Below, in pieces: positions 34,855-46,206 of a stretch of DNA of 64,000 nt. The stretch comes from Paenibacillus silvisoli (GTDB lineage Bacteria > Bacillota > Bacilli > Paenibacillales > Paenibacillaceae): contig NZ_CP133017.1 of the NCBI RefSeq assembly GCF_030866765.1, forward strand, positions 5,994,501 through 6,058,500. The letters are read 5' to 3'. Below the pieces are notes generated by a model that had not been told where the DNA came from, made no database searches, and worked only from the letters and a program-made list of their open reading frames with translations. The translations under genes and the position numbers were made by a program. Each line of letters starts with the position of its first letter. The first letter of the stretch is position 1.

Positions 34855-36507
34855 CTATTTCAGCTTATATGCCATGAGCGCCATTTCGAGGCAGCGGCGT
34901 TTATCCGTTTCCAGAAAATCTTCCCCGAGCAGCAGCGCCAGTTTATCTAATCGATTATAGAGCGTCTGCCGGTGGATGTGAAGCCTCGCGGCCGTCTCCT
35001 GTTTCGAGCCCATGCAGGCGAAATACGCATCCAGCGTTTCGATCAGCTGCAGGTTGTGGTCCCGGTCGTAGGCAATTAATGGCCCTAAATGATCCTCCAC
35101 ATACGAGGCGAGAAAAGACAGCTTCGGTACCGCTTTAAGCAATTGATAGACGCCTAACCGGTCATAGAACATGCAGCCCTCGTACGCGGGTACGTTTCGC
35201 GCCACGTCGATGACCTGCTGCGCTTCCTCGTAGCTTCTCGAGGACTCCGTAATTTGCGCGCGCAGCTTGCCGAAACCGGCGTACAGCTTGAGAGATGAAG
35301 CATGCGACTCGTAGGCCGACTCTCTTAATTCATCCACCAGCCGCATAAGCGTCGCTTGGAGGTTCGTCAATGAATCGTTGTGCAGCGCTTCTTTGGCGCA
35401 GAGCATGCAGATCCGGTTGTTTTGCATCATGACCAGGCTGTTCAGCCCGTGCTTCTTGAGCAATTGCCTGACCAAAATAAGCAGGTCCTGCTTATCCGCC
35501 TCGATCGTTATCGGTTCGGTGTCCGCGGTATGCTGAATTTCGACGATGCCGCCTGCGAAGAGGTACCCTCCTTTGCTCAGTTGCCCGAGCCCCATTCTCG
35601 CCTGCGCCTGATCCTCGTTTTCGATCCGGTTGTTCATGATGTCCAAAATAAACTCGTTATGGTCCCGCGACAGCTTCTCCTCCAGAAACTCCGTGCGCAG
35701 CGTAATCGCCGCGACGGCCTTCGTCGTGTAATCGAGCAGCAAGGTGAGCGATTCCGTAATTTCGGGCTTGTTGTGCAGAAGGACGCCCACATAGGAGAAG
35801 GTTTGACCGAAGCATATGACCGGCTGAACGACGAGCAGCTGCTGCGCGTTCATCGGAAGAACGGAAACGTCTTTGGCCGAAAGCGACTTGGCATCCATTT
35901 GCCGCTGCAGGAAGCCGGAGATCGGACTGGACACCTTCGTCGTGAGCGCGGGATAAAATACGCTATGGTCGAGCGACGTAAAATAGAGCACCTGCCTCCC
36001 GGTCTGCTCATGGAACGCCCTCAGAATCTGCGCAATGCCGGTGCTCTCGATCGTCAACCGCTGCAGCTTTCTTGAGTACACCTCAAGCTCCTTCAAAAAC
36101 TGATGCTGCCTGTTAATGAGCAGCGCATGAACGTCCTGCGTTATTTCGACGAACCGTACCGGCTGCTCGAACACGATCAGCGGAAACTGGTGCAGGTCCG
36201 CCAGCTCGACGATTTCTTTCGGGATCGCGTCGACGGTCGTGCCCATCTCGATGCACAGCCCGGCCGCGTGTTGATCGATCAGCTGCTTCATATAAGCGAA
36301 ACGGTCCTGTTCGTTCTGTTTTAGCCACAGGCCCGTCGTTAGGATCAGATCATTCGGGCTCACGTAGGGAGCCACGTTCGTAATTTCAAGCACATGGACC
36401 CAGCCGACGGGCCGATGCATGCCTTCCCGCCCGGCAACCAGCTTCGCGGCGCGGAATATCGGCCTCGCCAGCAGCTGGCTAATATCGAATTTCAACGTTG
36501 TGTCCAT
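34855..36507 (-). CDS. adeR: PucR-family regulator, probable AdeR
   Basis: This 550-residue protein has the N-terminal PucR regulatory domain (residues about 8-125: LLARPIFRAAKLVAGREG, DLILTTGLWL) and a C-terminal helix-turn-helix of the PucR type (ETLDAYFACMGSKQETAARLHIHRQTLYNRLDKL near residue 490). A GGDEF-like linker domain of the CdaR kind may lie between. In Bacillus subtilis the PucR-family protein AdeR activates ald, and here the gene lies divergent from ald with 175 bases between the starts. The name rests on this arrangement plus family. AGGAGG lies eight bases before the ATG. Confidence 0.82.
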   Translation of the reverse strand: MDTTLKFDISQLLARPIFRAAKLVAGREGMHRPVGWVHVLEITNVAPYVSPNDLILTTGLWLKQNEQDRFAYMKQLIDQHAAGLCIEMGTTVDAIPKEIVELADLHQFPLIVFEQPVRFVEITQDVHALLINRQHQFLKELEVYSRKLQRLTIESTGIAQILRAFHEQTGRQVLYFTSLDHSVFYPALTTKVSSPISGFLQRQMDAKSLSAKDVSVLPMNAQQLLVVQPVICFGQTFSYVGVLLHNKPEITESLTLLLDYTTKAVAAITLRTEFLEEKLSRDHNEFILDIMNNRIENEDQAQARMGLGQLSKGGYLFAGGIVEIQHTADTEPITIEADKQDLLILVRQLLKKHGLNSLVMMQNNRICMLCAKEALHNDSLTNLQATLMRLVDELRESAYESHASSLKLYAGFGKLRAQITESSRSYEEAQQVIDVARNVPAYEGCMFYDRLGVYQLLKAVPKLSFLASYVEDHLGPLIAYDRDHNLQLIETLDAYFACMGSKQETAARLHIHRQTLYNRLDKLALLLGEDFLETDKRRCLEMALMAYKLK

Positions 36508-36625
36508 ATTTTCGTCCTCCTGCTAGACAAAATGTCAATATTAAATAGTCCAACTATACATAGATGTCTATGATTCCGTCAATTGACTTGATGCTTTGTA
36601 CGATGAATAAGCTCATTTTCGACCC

Positions 36626-36631
36626 TATAAT
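36626..36631 (+). promoter_or_regulatory. Possible -10 element of the ald promoter
   Basis: TATAAT at 36626-36631 lies 52 bases before the ald start and has no good -35 hexamer 16-18 bases upstream. A missing -35 box is typical for an activator-dependent promoter and would suit AdeR control. Confidence 0.4.
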
Positions 36632-36682
36632 GGAGGTATCAAGCAAGCGAGGTTCCCATTACGAATCGAGGAGCGACGGACC

Positions 36683-37816
36683 ATGAATATTGGCGTGCCG
36701 AAGGAAATCAAGAACAATGAATGCCGTGTCGGGGTAACGCCATTTGGCGTGAGCGAATTCGTGCAGGACGGCCATACGGTGTACGTCGAAACGAATGCCG
36801 GTCTGGAAAGCGGCTTTACGGACGCCGAGTACGCGCAATCCGGCGCCATCATCGTGCTGGATGCCGCATCCGTTTGGCAGCAAGCCGATATGATCGTGAA
36901 AGTAAAGGAACCGCTGCCGAGCGAATATCCTTATTTCCGGGAAAATCTCATTCTCTTCACTTATTTGCACCTCTCCGCGGAGCCCGCTCTTGCGAAGGCG
37001 CTTGTCGATGCGAAGGTGACCGCGATTGCTTATGAAACGGTCAAGGAAGGCGGAACGCTCCCGCTGCTCACGCCGATGAGCGAAGTGGCCGGCCGGATGG
37101 CCGCCCAAATCGGCACGCAGCTGCTGGAACGCTCCAAAGGCGGACGCGGCATTCTCCTCTCCGGCATTCCTGGCGTAGCGAGAGGCAAGGTTACGATTAT
37201 CGGCGGCGGCGTCGTTGGCACCAATGCGGCGAAGATCGCGATCGGACTAGGCGCGGAAGTGACGATACTCGACCTGAGCGCGGCTCGTCTGCGCCAGCTG
37301 GACGACCTGTTCGGTAACCAAGTGCAGACGCTCATCTCCAGCCGCCACAATATCGCGCGCAGCGTGGCCGAGGCCGACCTGCTTATCTGCGCCGTGCTCA
37401 TTCCGGGCGCGAAAGCCCCGGTGCTCGTATCCGAGGACATGGTGAAATCGATGAAGCGCGGCGCGGTTATCGTCGACGTCGCCATCGACCAAGGCGGCAG
37501 CGTGGAGACGATCGATCACATCACGACCCACGATGCGCCGACTTACGTGAAACACGGCGTCATTCATTACGCCGTTGCCAACATGCCCGGCGCGGTGCCG
37601 CAGACGTCCACGATCGGACTCACTAACGCCACCATGCCATACGCGGTGCAAATCGCCCGCAAAGGCGCGATTCAAGCGATTCAAGACAGCCCCGCTCTGC
37701 AAAGCGGCACGAACATTATCGACGGCAAAGTAACGTACAAAGCGGTAGCCGATGATCTTGGTTATGCATACACCCCTCTGGCCGAAGTGCTGGAGCTGCA
37801 TACCGTTCACATATAA
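36683..37816 (+). CDS. ald: Alanine dehydrogenase
   Basis: This 377-residue enzyme interconverts L-alanine and pyruvate plus ammonium with NAD+ in the cytoplasm. It supports use of alanine as carbon and nitrogen source and often sporulation. The start [17 protein letters not shown] is the family signature. The substrate Lys is in IVKVKEP near 75 and His in TYLHLSAE near 96. The NAD Rossmann motif is [14 protein letters not shown] near 170, and the catalytic Asp region is VDVAIDQGG near 268. Length matches known enzymes. GAGGAG precedes the ATG by nine bases. It is divergent from the PucR-family gene. Confidence 0.96.
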   Translation: MNIGVPKEIKNNECRVGVTPFGVSEFVQDGHTVYVETNAGLESGFTDAEYAQSGAIIVLDAASVWQQADMIVKVKEPLPSEYPYFRENLILFTYLHLSAEPALAKALVDAKVTAIAYETVKEGGTLPLLTPMSEVAGRMAAQIGTQLLERSKGGRGILLSGIPGVARGKVTIIGGGVVGTNAAKIAIGLGAEVTILDLSAARLRQLDDLFGNQVQTLISSRHNIARSVAEADLLICAVLIPGAKAPVLVSEDMVKSMKRGAVIVDVAIDQGGSVETIDHITTHDAPTYVKHGVIHYAVANMPGAVPQTSTIGLTNATMPYAVQIARKGAIQAIQDSPALQSGTNIIDGKVTYKAVADDLGYAYTPLAEVLELHTVHI

Positions 37817-37880
37817 AATCAGCTTCAGAACCTGATTGCCCGAATTGCCCTTCATCTTCATTTTTTTAAACCCCAATGCC

Positions 37881-37911
37881 AAGCCCCCTTGAGAGATTCT
37901 CAAGGGGGCTT
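37881..37911. terminator. Hairpin between ald and the GH76-like gene
   Basis: AAGCCCCCTTGAG pairs perfectly over 13 bases with CTCAAGGGGGCTT across a five-base loop. It lies between convergent genes. No strong T tract adjoins on the plus side; on the minus side T residues come about ten bases later. Confidence 0.6.
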
Positions 37912-37947
37912 GGTCGTGGTTCGTTAAACGTTGACGGCCTGCGACTG

Positions 37948-39159
37948 CTACCGATACTGCGACAGCATCATTTGCACCCGCTGCATCCAGGCCTGGCTCA
38001 CCGTATGGAACGAGCCGTCCTTCAGCGCGTTCGTCGCCGGGTCCCAGCTGTAGTGGTAGCCCTGGTTGACCGCGTTGCGCAGCTTCGCGTTCAGCGTGTC
38101 GATATTTTGCTGGGCGATGTTGAGCCAGCTGGAGTTGCCGTCCGCTTCGTACAGCTTGATGTACGACTGCGACGCCCAGCCGCTGTAGCACGGATTGAAG
38201 ACGGGATCGGCCGTGTTGATAATAAACGCGCCCGTGCTGTTGTGCGTGTTCCACAGCACGTTCATCATATTCGACGCCAGATTTTGAGCAGCCGTCAAAT
38301 AGGCGCCGCTGCCCGTAAGCTGCCGATACAGCAGATTCACCTCGATCATAATGGCATTGTCGTACGTAAATTTCACCGGGTTCACGCTGTTGCCCGTCAG
38401 TTCATACTGCCAGCTGTACAGGCCGGCCGAGGCGTCGAACATATAGCCGTCCATCCATGACTTGATCGAGTCGGCCCACGACTTGTAATAGGCTTGCCCC
38501 GTAATCATGTAGAGGCGAAGGAACAGCTGGCATGCCAAGCCGTTGACCTCCGAGCCTTTAATTTGAAGGCCCGGAATCGACTTGTTCGTCGTCCACCAGA
38601 AGCCGCCGCCCGTGGAATCCCAGAGCCCGCTGTACATCAGCCAGTTGGCGATGGCCATGGCCGAGTTCAAATAGTTTTGCTTCGTCGTGCCGGTCGTGAC
38701 GTCGTAAGCATCCAAATACGCAACGCCCGCAAGCGAAGCGTCATCGACATATTTGTCGCCGCCGGCCCCGGTGCCGTCGACGTTGCCGAGGGCAAAGTAG
38801 CCGCCGATCGGACTGGAGGAGTCCCACATATGATTCATGAAGCCGTACGCATTGTTCATATAAGGCAAATACCTGGCGTCACCCTGCTGGATCATCGCCG
38901 CGTCCGCGTAAATTTGGCTGACGTTGTACCATTCCGTCGTTGTCGGATCGCCGAGCTCCGTGCGGTAGCTGTTGTACGGGGTAAGCAAATTGCCGACGGT
39001 AAAATTGTGCGTTTCCTGCGCCAGCGTCCAATAGGCGGAACTGGAATTTGCCGACGCGCTTCCAGCCGGAATCCCGGCCAGCGCGAGCGCCGCAGCCACA
39101 AGCACCGTCACAAGCTTTGAAAAAACGGCTTTCCTAAATCGAGGCGAAGCTTTACTCAT
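37948..39159 (-). CDS. Secreted GH76-like glycosidase
   Basis: This 403-residue protein has a signal peptide (residues 1-37, cleavage after ASA). The rest is an (alpha/alpha)6-type domain like GH76 alpha-1,6-mannanases: TEWYNVSQIYADAAMIQQGD near 65, DKYVDDASLAGVAYLDAY near 115, GGFWWTTNKS near 162, VNGLACQLFLRLYMITG and FTYDNAIMIEVNLLYR near 260, NPCYSGWASQ near 325. GH76 uses an Asp pair; VDDASLAG could supply it, but alignment would be needed. The ATG at 39159 has GGGAGG seven bases upstream; the open frame extends 78 bases more without support. The gene follows the solute-binding lipoprotein gene by 180 bases, in the same direction. Confidence 0.78.
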   Translation of the reverse strand: MSKASPRFRKAVFSKLVTVLVAAALALAGIPAGSASANSSSAYWTLAQETHNFTVGNLLTPYNSYRTELGDPTTTEWYNVSQIYADAAMIQQGDARYLPYMNNAYGFMNHMWDSSSPIGGYFALGNVDGTGAGGDKYVDDASLAGVAYLDAYDVTTGTTKQNYLNSAMAIANWLMYSGLWDSTGGGFWWTTNKSIPGLQIKGSEVNGLACQLFLRLYMITGQAYYKSWADSIKSWMDGYMFDASAGLYSWQYELTGNSVNPVKFTYDNAIMIEVNLLYRQLTGSGAYLTAAQNLASNMMNVLWNTHNSTGAFIINTADPVFNPCYSGWASQSYIKLYEADGNSSWLNIAQQNIDTLNAKLRNAVNQGYHYSWDPATNALKDGSFHTVSQAWMQRVQMMLSQYR

Positions 39160-39276
39160 TCGAAAACCTCCCATGATGTGATGAATAGACATGCTGTCGG
39201 AGCTTGTCCTCATCATTAGTATGAGGGGCTGAAACATTCCAGTAAATAGAAATTTCTTGATCGATCACGATCAACC

Positions 39277-39316
39277 AAAAAAGGAGAACGCCGCCAACCA
39301 ACAAGCGACATCCTCC
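39277..39316 (-). terminator. Terminator after the solute-binding protein gene
   Basis: On the minus strand GGAGGATGTCGC pairs with GCGGCGTTCTCC (some G-U pairs) and is followed by six T residues, about 25 bases past the stop. Confidence 0.7.
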
Positions 39317-39339
39317 TCGAAACAGCCCTATTCACTTAT

Positions 39340-41016
39340 TCATTGATCCAGCTCAGCAGCGATTTCTTCGGCAATTGCATCGCCTCCGGAGCTTCTCCAC
39401 ATCGAGACGAATTTATCGAAATCGTCAATCGGCGCCGCCCCCGTAATAATGCGCAGGAAGGTTTCGTTCTCCAGCTTGTCGAGGCTGGCTCCCTTATTCA
39501 CCATCGTCTCCGTCGTGCCGTAGAAAACCGGGCTTACCTTCTTAATTTTATCGGAACCCGTAACCGCGCCTGCCACGTAGTAGGAAAGCGAGTCGGCGAA
39601 AGCCGCCATATCCTTCTTCGGTTCTTTATGGTTCTTCAGGATCGAGCTCACCCGCGAAACAAGACGGGCCGGCAGCTCCTTTAGATCGTTATCCTGCAGC
39701 ACTTTGTCGTAAACGGAAATATCGCGCGCCAGCGTATCTTGAAAATCCAGCTGCAGGTTCAGCGGATAGTTCTGCCAGCTCACACCCATATCCTTATAGA
39801 GCTCGTGAGAGGAAGGGTCGATCAACCGGATGCCCTCGTATTCGACGCTGAGCATTTTCAGCGCCGCTTCCGGGTGCTTGGCGTTCTTGCTGACGACCAA
39901 ATACATATCCGATGGCGCCGAAGGCACGACATTCCGTTTGCCCGCGCCGTCAAGCGGCGCCGCGACCGGTACCCACTCCGCGCTCGGATCCGCCTTTACG
40001 CTGTCCGACAGCATCCAGCCGGCAAACCAAGGCGCGAACAGCAGGCCCGCTCTGCCGCCCGATACGAGCTCCGCGTTGTCCTGCCATTTGCGCGTCAAAA
40101 ATTCTTTATCGATCAGACCGTCTTTGTACATGGAGCGCAGCAAAACGAGCGCCTGCTTAGTTTCCGGCGTTGTCGAGCCGTACACAATGCGGCCGCTGTC
40201 TTCCTTGAACCAATTTTTCGGATAGGCGTGGTTTTGATTGAAAATCGGGTCGAACGTAAAGAAAACGTTGTCGCCTACAATCGAGCGATTGCCCAGCAAG
40301 CCGATCGTGTCGGCCTTGCCGTTGCCGTCCGGGTCCTGCTCCTTGAATGCCCGCGCAACCGCCTGCACATCCTCCATGGAGGACGGCACCTTCAGGTTCA
40401 GCTTGTCCAGCCAATCTTTGCGAACCCACAGCAAGTGGTAGCCGCCGTCGATGTTGGTGTTTGGCAAGCCGTACAGCTTGCCGTCGATGCGGCCTGTCCT
40501 CAGCACGCGATCGTCGGAATACGAGTTATAGTAATCTTTAATTAGCGGAGAGCTGTATCTTTCATAGAGATCGGTTAAGTCGGCCAGCAAATCCGCCTCA
40601 GCCAGCCGTTTGAACTGCTTTCCGTTGACGACCATCATATCCGGAATGCTACCGCTTTCAATAGTCAAATTGACTTTCTGGTTATACGCATCCGCGTCCC
40701 CTACGGAAAAATCGTATGTAATGTTCACATTGAGCCGGTCTTCGACGTACTTCAAATACCGATTGTTTTCCAGCGTGTCGCCTTCAGGGAGATTGTTAAC
40801 GGGTATGCCAAGCCGGCCAAGGGTCACCGTTATGGGATCGTCGTATTTCGTAAACGGTCCATCCTTCTCGCCTGGATCCGGCGAATGGATCGCCTCGTTC
40901 GGACCGGAGCCGCCGGCAGCTTGATCGCCTTCTTCGCCGGCGCCATTCAAGCTGCAAGCCGTCAAGCTTACCGCAATCGATGCACATAGTAGCAACCGCA
41001 ATGCTGTTGTTCTCAT
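39340..41016 (-). CDS. Extracellular solute-binding lipoprotein of an ABC sugar importer
   Basis: This 558-residue protein starts with a lipoprotein signal (MRTTALRLLLCASIAVSLTAC, lipobox L-T-A-C). The family 1 solute-binding architecture follows, similar to the long LplA-type proteins of Paenibacillus: TVTLGRLGIPVNNLPEGD, KYVEDRLNVNITYDF, a VWVRKDWLDKLNLKVPSSMED hinge region, and an acidic DPDGNGKADTIGL loop. It would capture an oligosaccharide outside the membrane. No permease or ATPase gene is adjacent here, so it is an orphan within this window. The start is the second of two adjacent ATG codons, with GGGGGA upstream; the open frame extends further but without a site. It lies between two secreted polysaccharide-enzyme genes. 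Confidence 0.87.
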   Translation of the reverse strand: MRTTALRLLLCASIAVSLTACSLNGAGEEGDQAAGGSGPNEAIHSPDPGEKDGPFTKYDDPITVTLGRLGIPVNNLPEGDTLENNRYLKYVEDRLNVNITYDFSVGDADAYNQKVNLTIESGSIPDMMVVNGKQFKRLAEADLLADLTDLYERYSSPLIKDYYNSYSDDRVLRTGRIDGKLYGLPNTNIDGGYHLLWVRKDWLDKLNLKVPSSMEDVQAVARAFKEQDPDGNGKADTIGLLGNRSIVGDNVFFTFDPIFNQNHAYPKNWFKEDSGRIVYGSTTPETKQALVLLRSMYKDGLIDKEFLTRKWQDNAELVSGGRAGLLFAPWFAGWMLSDSVKADPSAEWVPVAAPLDGAGKRNVVPSAPSDMYLVVSKNAKHPEAALKMLSVEYEGIRLIDPSSHELYKDMGVSWQNYPLNLQLDFQDTLARDISVYDKVLQDNDLKELPARLVSRVSSILKNHKEPKKDMAAFADSLSYYVAGAVTGSDKIKKVSPVFYGTTETMVNKGASLDKLENETFLRIITGAAPIDDFDKFVSMWRSSGGDAIAEEIAAELDQ

Positions 41017-41111
41017 CATAATCCCCCAAGTCATTCGTGTATGTGCGCTGCGGTTCGAGCAATTAATATTATAAATAAAATGGCATCGGTTGGATACGGA
41101 GCAATTTATAT

Positions 41112-41159
41112 AAAAAAAGAATCCCCCTGCCAAACCCTGCTCGGCAGAGGGAATCTTCA
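41112..41159 (-). terminator. Terminator after the modular beta-helix gene
   Basis: On the minus strand GATTCCCTCTGCC pairs, with two imperfections, with GGCAGGGGGATTC, followed by seven T residues. It starts eight bases after the stop. Confidence 0.75.
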
Positions 41160-41166
41160 AAGACGA

Positions 41167-44100
41167 TTAAGCCTGCGAAACTTGGATTTTATCAAAATAA
41201 GCCGTGCCCGGATACCACATATTCGTCCCATATTGAACCTGCGAAACGCTGCTTGCGGACGCCATTACGGGCGCGTTCGTCAGTACGGCCGTGCCGTTAA
41301 TCGACAGATTGAACGTGCCTGCGGCCAGATTGACGACGATGCGGACATCGTACCACTGGTTCGCCGCGTAAGACATCGACGTATCCGTCCATGCGATGCT
41401 GGAATTGACATAGCCGAATTTCCCGTTATCCCGGAAGGCGACTTGCACGATCGCCGTGCCGCTGCCGTTCAGCAGAATCGGTCCGGTGATGAGCGCATTC
41501 GTCTGGCTCGCCATCATGCGCGTATCCACCGTGACCGTGCCGGTTGCGGCCGTAAACGTCTTCGTTGCGGTAGCGCCGCCGGATCCGTAGGCCGTTTGCG
41601 TAATCGCCATTGCGCGGTTCGTCGTATTTGCCCCGTCGGCAGCCTGCTGCACCGAAGCCGATGCGCCGGAAGCGCTCACCGTCCAGCCCGATGGCATTTG
41701 CCCGATCGTCGTGCCGTCGAAGCTTTCCGCGTACAGGCTCGTTTTGGCCTGCACGGAGCTGCTGGCCGCCGATAGATTGCTGGCGGCATCGGTTGCTTTG
41801 ACCGTATACGTGTACGAGGTGTTGGCCGTCAGTCCGCTGTCTGTATAGCTCGTGCCGGTCGGGCTTCCCACTTCCGTGCCGTTCCGGTACACCTTGTAGC
41901 CGGTAACGCCTACATTGTCCGTCGAAGCCGTCCATGTCAGCGCTGCCGTCGTATCCGTCACCGAAGCGACGCTCACGCCCGTCGGAGCCGTCGGCGCTTG
42001 CGTATCTCCGCCGCCTCCGCTGCCGGTACCCACTTGGATATTGTCAAAATGAGCGGTGCCCGGGTACCACATATTCGTCGCGAACTGAATTTGCGAGATG
42101 CTGCCGGAGGAAGCCATCACCGCCGCATTCGTCAAAACGGAAGTGCCGTTGATCGATAGATTGAACGTGCCTGCGGCCAAATTAACGACGATATGAACGT
42201 CGTACCATTGATTCGCCGCATACGACACCGTCGTGTCCGTCCATGCGATGCTGGAGTTCACGTAGCCGATTTTCCCGTTGTCGCGGAAGGCGATCTGCAC
42301 GATCGGCGTTCCGCTGCCGTTCAACAGCATAGGACCGGAGATCAGCGCATTGGTCTGACTCGCCTTCATGCGCGTATCCACCGTGACCGTGCCGGTTTGC
42401 GCCGTGAACGTCTTCGTCGCGGTAGCGCCGCCCGAGCCGTAGCTCGTTTGCGTCAACGCAAGCGCGCGGTTCGTCGTGTTCGCGCCGTCAGCCGCCTGCT
42501 GCACCGAAGCCGAGGCGCCGGAAGCGCTGACCGTCCAGCCCGATGGCACTTGGCCGATCGTCGTGCTATTAAAGTTCTCCGAGTAGCCGCTGCCCGAGCC
42601 GGCCGTCGTCGTCGCTTGCGCGGAGCTGCTGGCGGCGGACAGATTGCCCGCGGCATCGGCCGCTTTTACCGTATACGTGTAGGTCGTGCTTGCCGTCAGT
42701 CCGCTGTCGGTATAGCTGGTGCCGGCTGCCGTCCCTACTTCCGTGCCGTTCCGGTACACCTTATAGCCGGTGACGCCTACATTGTCCGTCGATGCCGTCC
42801 ATGTCAGCGTTGCCGTCGTATCCGTTACCGAAGAAGCCGACAAGCCGGTCGGCGCGCTTGGAGCCGTCGTATCGCTTCCACCTGACACAGCCGTAGTCGC
42901 CGTGACCGAAATATCGTCGACGAACGCATAGCCGCCGGTTGTCGGCTTATAGCCGTAAATCGTGACGCCCGTGTTCGCGGCCCCCGTCGTAAAGGTAAAG
43001 TTCTTCTCCTCCCATGTCGTTGCGGTCGTTTCCTGGTACGAATCCGCACCGCCATAGTTCTTCACGCCAAGTCTCACGGATTGACCGCTCGCGCCTGCCC
43101 GCAGGAAGCCTCGGACCGCATAGGTCGTATTCGGCTGCAGTCCGGTAATCGTCTGCTCGATGCCGTCTGCCCCCGTCCCCAAGCTGATGCCGGTCTCCCA
43201 CTGCCATCTGGAAGAGATCTTCTGCCCGGAGTAGTCAAAAGCAGGCTGCGCCGTCTGCGAGTTCGTCTTCGTCCATCCGTATAAGCTGTCGATATTCGGC
43301 TGGCGCATCCGGTTAAGGTCCAGCCTGCCGTTTACGACCAGGTTTTTGAAATCCGTATCGATGAGCTGATAGGTTGGGTTCGGCGGACTTGCGAAGTTGA
43401 CGCCTGCCGTCCAATCCGCGCCGCCGGATTCGTACGCGCCCACATCCGGCGCTGAGCCGACATACCCATCCGTGATGCCCCGAATAGGCGTGCCGACATT
43501 GATGGCGTCCGAACCGCCAACAAACTCGAACTGGTTATTGCCGGAGCCCACTACGCTGTCATTCACGGTCGTCGTGGTTGAACCGTTGATAATATCGACC
43601 CGGTCCGCCACATGCCAGGTGTACGAGGAGTTCGCGTTTTTCGTCCCGGTTACCCGAACCTTCATCGTATGCTGGCCGGCCGACAGCGTCGGGCTTGTGT
43701 ACACCAGCGTATTGCCGGTATGAGTCGTGGAGTACGTATCGACCATCGTTTCCGTTCCGCCGTCGATCGACACGCCTACGATGCCCATGAGCGTATCCTT
43801 TTCGGAATACAGCTTGATTTGGGTGCCGTTAAACCGGACCTGATAATAAGCGCCGGTCGTCGCCGAGAAATGATTGTCGCTCTGATAATCGAGCGCGTTG
43901 CTGGCCGTCGCCCACGTTTGCAGCCGGAAATCGTTTGCCGACGTGTTCACGTAGTTCGGATTGCCGGTGGTCAGGTTGTTGCCGAAATACGCGCCGATGG
44001 CGGATGCTCCCGTATCGAGCGTGTCGGTTGCGATATTGTTGACGATCCGGTCCTTGTAAGCGTCGATGCCGTACGTTGGGAAAGAAACGTAAATATCCGA

Positions 44101-46206
44101 CGCGTTGTAGGTCGTATTGTTATAAATCTGGACATGGTCGGAGAAATGATTCACGACGATGCTGTGCCATGGCAAGCTCCAAGTGACGTTCTTGTAAATG
44201 AGCGCGTCGGTCGAGTGCTCATCCAAGTAAACGCCTCCGACCCAATCGCCGCGCGTGCCGTTCGGCCCGTTATAGCGATAGCCGCTGCCATGCCAATAGT
44301 TGTGATGAATTTCCGAATTGCCAAGCCCGTTATGCGCGGTGTACAGAAGTCCGGTATCCGTCGCGAAATAGTTGCCGTCATGGAAATCGTTGTACTGGAT
44401 GACGCTGCCGTAGAATTCGCCGCCGATCAACGATCGGCCCGAATGATACACCTCGTTGTGGCTGATCAGATGGTTCATGCCGAGAATTTCGACCGCCGAA
44501 TTGAACACGATCGGTCCGTACGTGCCGTCATGGATCAAGTTGTTGACCAGCTTGTTGTTCGAGCCAGAGATCGTCACCAGCGCGCCGGACGAATACTGCA
44601 GCTCGCTGTTCTTGACCGTGCTGTTCGCGCCGCACAAGCAGATCCCTGCGGAATACGTGACGCCTTTATTGAATTCGGACAAATATTTCGCATGAATGCC
44701 GTCGATCACATCATTGCTGCCGTCCGTCATATCGATCGTCGCGGCAAACAGGTTGATTCCGCTGACCGTAATATAGGACTTGCTCGTCAGGTCAAAAGCC
44801 AGATTTCTCGCTTTTACCTCTACGGTGTGGTTGGCCGGCGTGTCGCTTGCGGTTGTTCGCAAATACAGCGTGCCGGTCGTTTTGTCATAGTACCACTCGC
44901 CTGGATAATCGAGCGCCGCCAGTTTGCCCATGATGTAATACTCCGGCGTGCCGAGTCCCCAGTCCGCCAAATCGATGACGCTGCCCGGCGGCTCTTCCTT
45001 GCGGAACTGCAAATAGATGCTTCCCCCGGCGCTCGTCAGCTTCACGTCCGCGGAATACGTAAAATCTTTCGCCGTCGTGTTGGAATTGTACCAAGACGAT
45101 CCCGAGGAGGTTTGCGGCTGCGTATACCCGGACAGCGTCGTTCCGTTCGCCGTCCAATAGCCGGCCGATTCATCCTTGGCCCAGCCCTTGATGTTGCTGG
45201 AGAAATTCGGCGTGTATCTGCCCGTAGGCTGATTCGGATTTTGGCTCGTGATGGCTGCATTGACATTCGTGAAGGTCGCCGTTGCCGCCGTGGTGCCGCT
45301 GCTCGATTCCACGCCGACGCCGAACGAGCCTTCCTTCAGCGCGGAATCCGTCGCCGTAATGACCGGCGTCGCGCCATTGTTCAAATAGACGTTAAGCGAG
45401 CTGCCGGATGCGGTCACTTTCAGGTTGTACGTCGTGTTGGTTTGCACGGTCACGTTCGAGCTGCCGAGTACGGAGCCGTTAGCGCCGAGCAATTTGAGCG
45501 TATTGTCGTAAGAGGATAATTTGAGGCTGTAAGCGGACTGCGAAGTTTTGAGGTTGAGGTTCCCTTGCGTGTACGTGGTGCCGAGCGCGCTGCTGAAATT
45601 CCATGCGCCGGAGTCTGCGATAAAGAGCGCCGCATTGTCCCAATAGCCGTTCGCTTGCGTCAGATTGACGGGATCGACCAGGACGCCGCGGTTGGTTTCG
45701 GGATATTTCGCGAGATACAGGTTCGGGTCGTACAGATTGGTGATGTCCGTATTCGGCGAGCGGGCCAGGAAGTTGGCCACGCCGTCCACATAGACGGAAT
45801 CGAGGAAATCGCCCATGTTCAGGCTGGCGGACGTTTTGTAAATCGAACCCGAGTGGACCGACCAGGCGCTGGTAATGCGGTCCGCGCCGCTGACCGTAAC
45901 CGTTGCTCCGTTATCCGGCATGAACGTGATCGGATTGCCCGCCGTGCCCGAATTGGCCGGTTTGACGGTTTCGCGATACGTTCCCGAGCGGATCTTCACC
46001 GTGTCGCCTGCGATGGCGATTCCGGCCGCCTTGCTGATCGTTTTCCATGGACTTCCCGTACTGCCGCTGCCCGTGGTGTCGTTCCCGTTGACCGCATCGA
46101 CGTAGTACGTGCTTCCTGCTGCTGATGCCTGCTGGGACGGCGATACCGCAAACAGCCCGGATACGAGCGCGGTAATCAGCCCCAACATGAAAGCCTTTCT
46201 TCCCAT
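41167..46206 (-). CDS. Large secreted modular beta-helix polysaccharide enzyme
   Basis: This 1679-residue protein has a signal peptide (1-29). A right-handed beta-helix opens with [20 protein letters not shown] and resumes at about 450-740 (NLIHDG, NEVYHSG, NYWHGSG turns). Two jelly-roll insertions (about 180-440) interrupt it. Next come a CBM6-like sandwich (about 770-870), a CBM4/9-like domain (about 950-1085, ending FVDDISVT), and two repeats of fibronectin type III plus a 190-residue jelly-roll (about 1095-1375 and 1378-1679). The helix resembles GH/PL-type enzymes such as GH141; no catalytic residue is claimed. The ATG at 46206 is chosen for AAAGGA upstream and the signal peptide. It probably degrades a complex polysaccharide outside the cell and binds it through its modules. 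Confidence 0.8.
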   Translation of the reverse strand: MGRKAFMLGLITALVSGLFAVSPSQQASAAGSTYYVDAVNGNDTTGSGSTGSPWKTISKAAGIAIAGDTVKIRSGTYRETVKPANSGTAGNPITFMPDNGATVTVSGADRITSAWSVHSGSIYKTSASLNMGDFLDSVYVDGVANFLARSPNTDITNLYDPNLYLAKYPETNRGVLVDPVNLTQANGYWDNAALFIADSGAWNFSSALGTTYTQGNLNLKTSQSAYSLKLSSYDNTLKLLGANGSVLGSSNVTVQTNTTYNLKVTASGSSLNVYLNNGATPVITATDSALKEGSFGVGVESSSGTTAATATFTNVNAAITSQNPNQPTGRYTPNFSSNIKGWAKDESAGYWTANGTTLSGYTQPQTSSGSSWYNSNTTAKDFTYSADVKLTSAGGSIYLQFRKEEPPGSVIDLADWGLGTPEYYIMGKLAALDYPGEWYYDKTTGTLYLRTTASDTPANHTVEVKARNLAFDLTSKSYITVSGINLFAATIDMTDGSNDVIDGIHAKYLSEFNKGVTYSAGICLCGANSTVKNSELQYSSGALVTISGSNNKLVNNLIHDGTYGPIVFNSAVEILGMNHLISHNEVYHSGRSLIGGEFYGSVIQYNDFHDGNYFATDTGLLYTAHNGLGNSEIHHNYWHGSGYRYNGPNGTRGDWVGGVYLDEHSTDALIYKNVTWSLPWHSIVVNHFSDHVQIYNNTTYNASDIYVSFPTYGIDAYKDRIVNNIATDTLDTGASAIGAYFGNNLTTGNPNYVNTSANDFRLQTWATASNALDYQSDNHFSATTGAYYQVRFNGTQIKLYSEKDTLMGIVGVSIDGGTETMVDTYSTTHTGNTLVYTSPTLSAGQHTMKVRVTGTKNANSSYTWHVADRVDIINGSTTTTVNDSVVGSGNNQFEFVGGSDAINVGTPIRGITDGYVGSAPDVGAYESGGADWTAGVNFASPPNPTYQLIDTDFKNLVVNGRLDLNRMRQPNIDSLYGWTKTNSQTAQPAFDYSGQKISSRWQWETGISLGTGADGIEQTITGLQPNTTYAVRGFLRAGASGQSVRLGVKNYGGADSYQETTATTWEEKNFTFTTGAANTGVTIYGYKPTTGGYAFVDDISVTATTAVSGGSDTTAPSAPTGLSASSVTDTTATLTWTASTDNVGVTGYKVYRNGTEVGTAAGTSYTDSGLTASTTYTYTVKAADAAGNLSAASSSAQATTTAGSGSGYSENFNSTTIGQVPSGWTVSASGASASVQQAADGANTTNRALALTQTSYGSGGATATKTFTAQTGTVTVDTRMKASQTNALISGPMLLNGSGTPIVQIAFRDNGKIGYVNSSIAWTDTTVSYAANQWYDVHIVVNLAAGTFNLSINGTSVLTNAAVMASSGSISQIQFATNMWYPGTAHFDNIQVGTGSGGGGDTQAPTAPTGVSVASVTDTTAALTWTASTDNVGVTGYKVYRNGTEVGSPTGTSYTDSGLTANTSYTYTVKATDAASNLSAASSSVQAKTSLYAESFDGTTIGQMPSGWTVSASGASASVQQAADGANTTNRAMAITQTAYGSGGATATKTFTAATGTVTVDTRMMASQTNALITGPILLNGSGTAIVQVAFRDNGKFGYVNSSIAWTDTSMSYAANQWYDVRIVVNLAAGTFNLSINGTAVLTNAPVMASASSVSQVQYGTNMWYPGTAYFDKIQVSQA

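Noticed and set aside
43612..45519. 635-residue open frame on the plus strand
   Set aside because: Antisense to the large beta-helix gene. It is Arg/Ile/Val-rich low-quality sequence with no domain.
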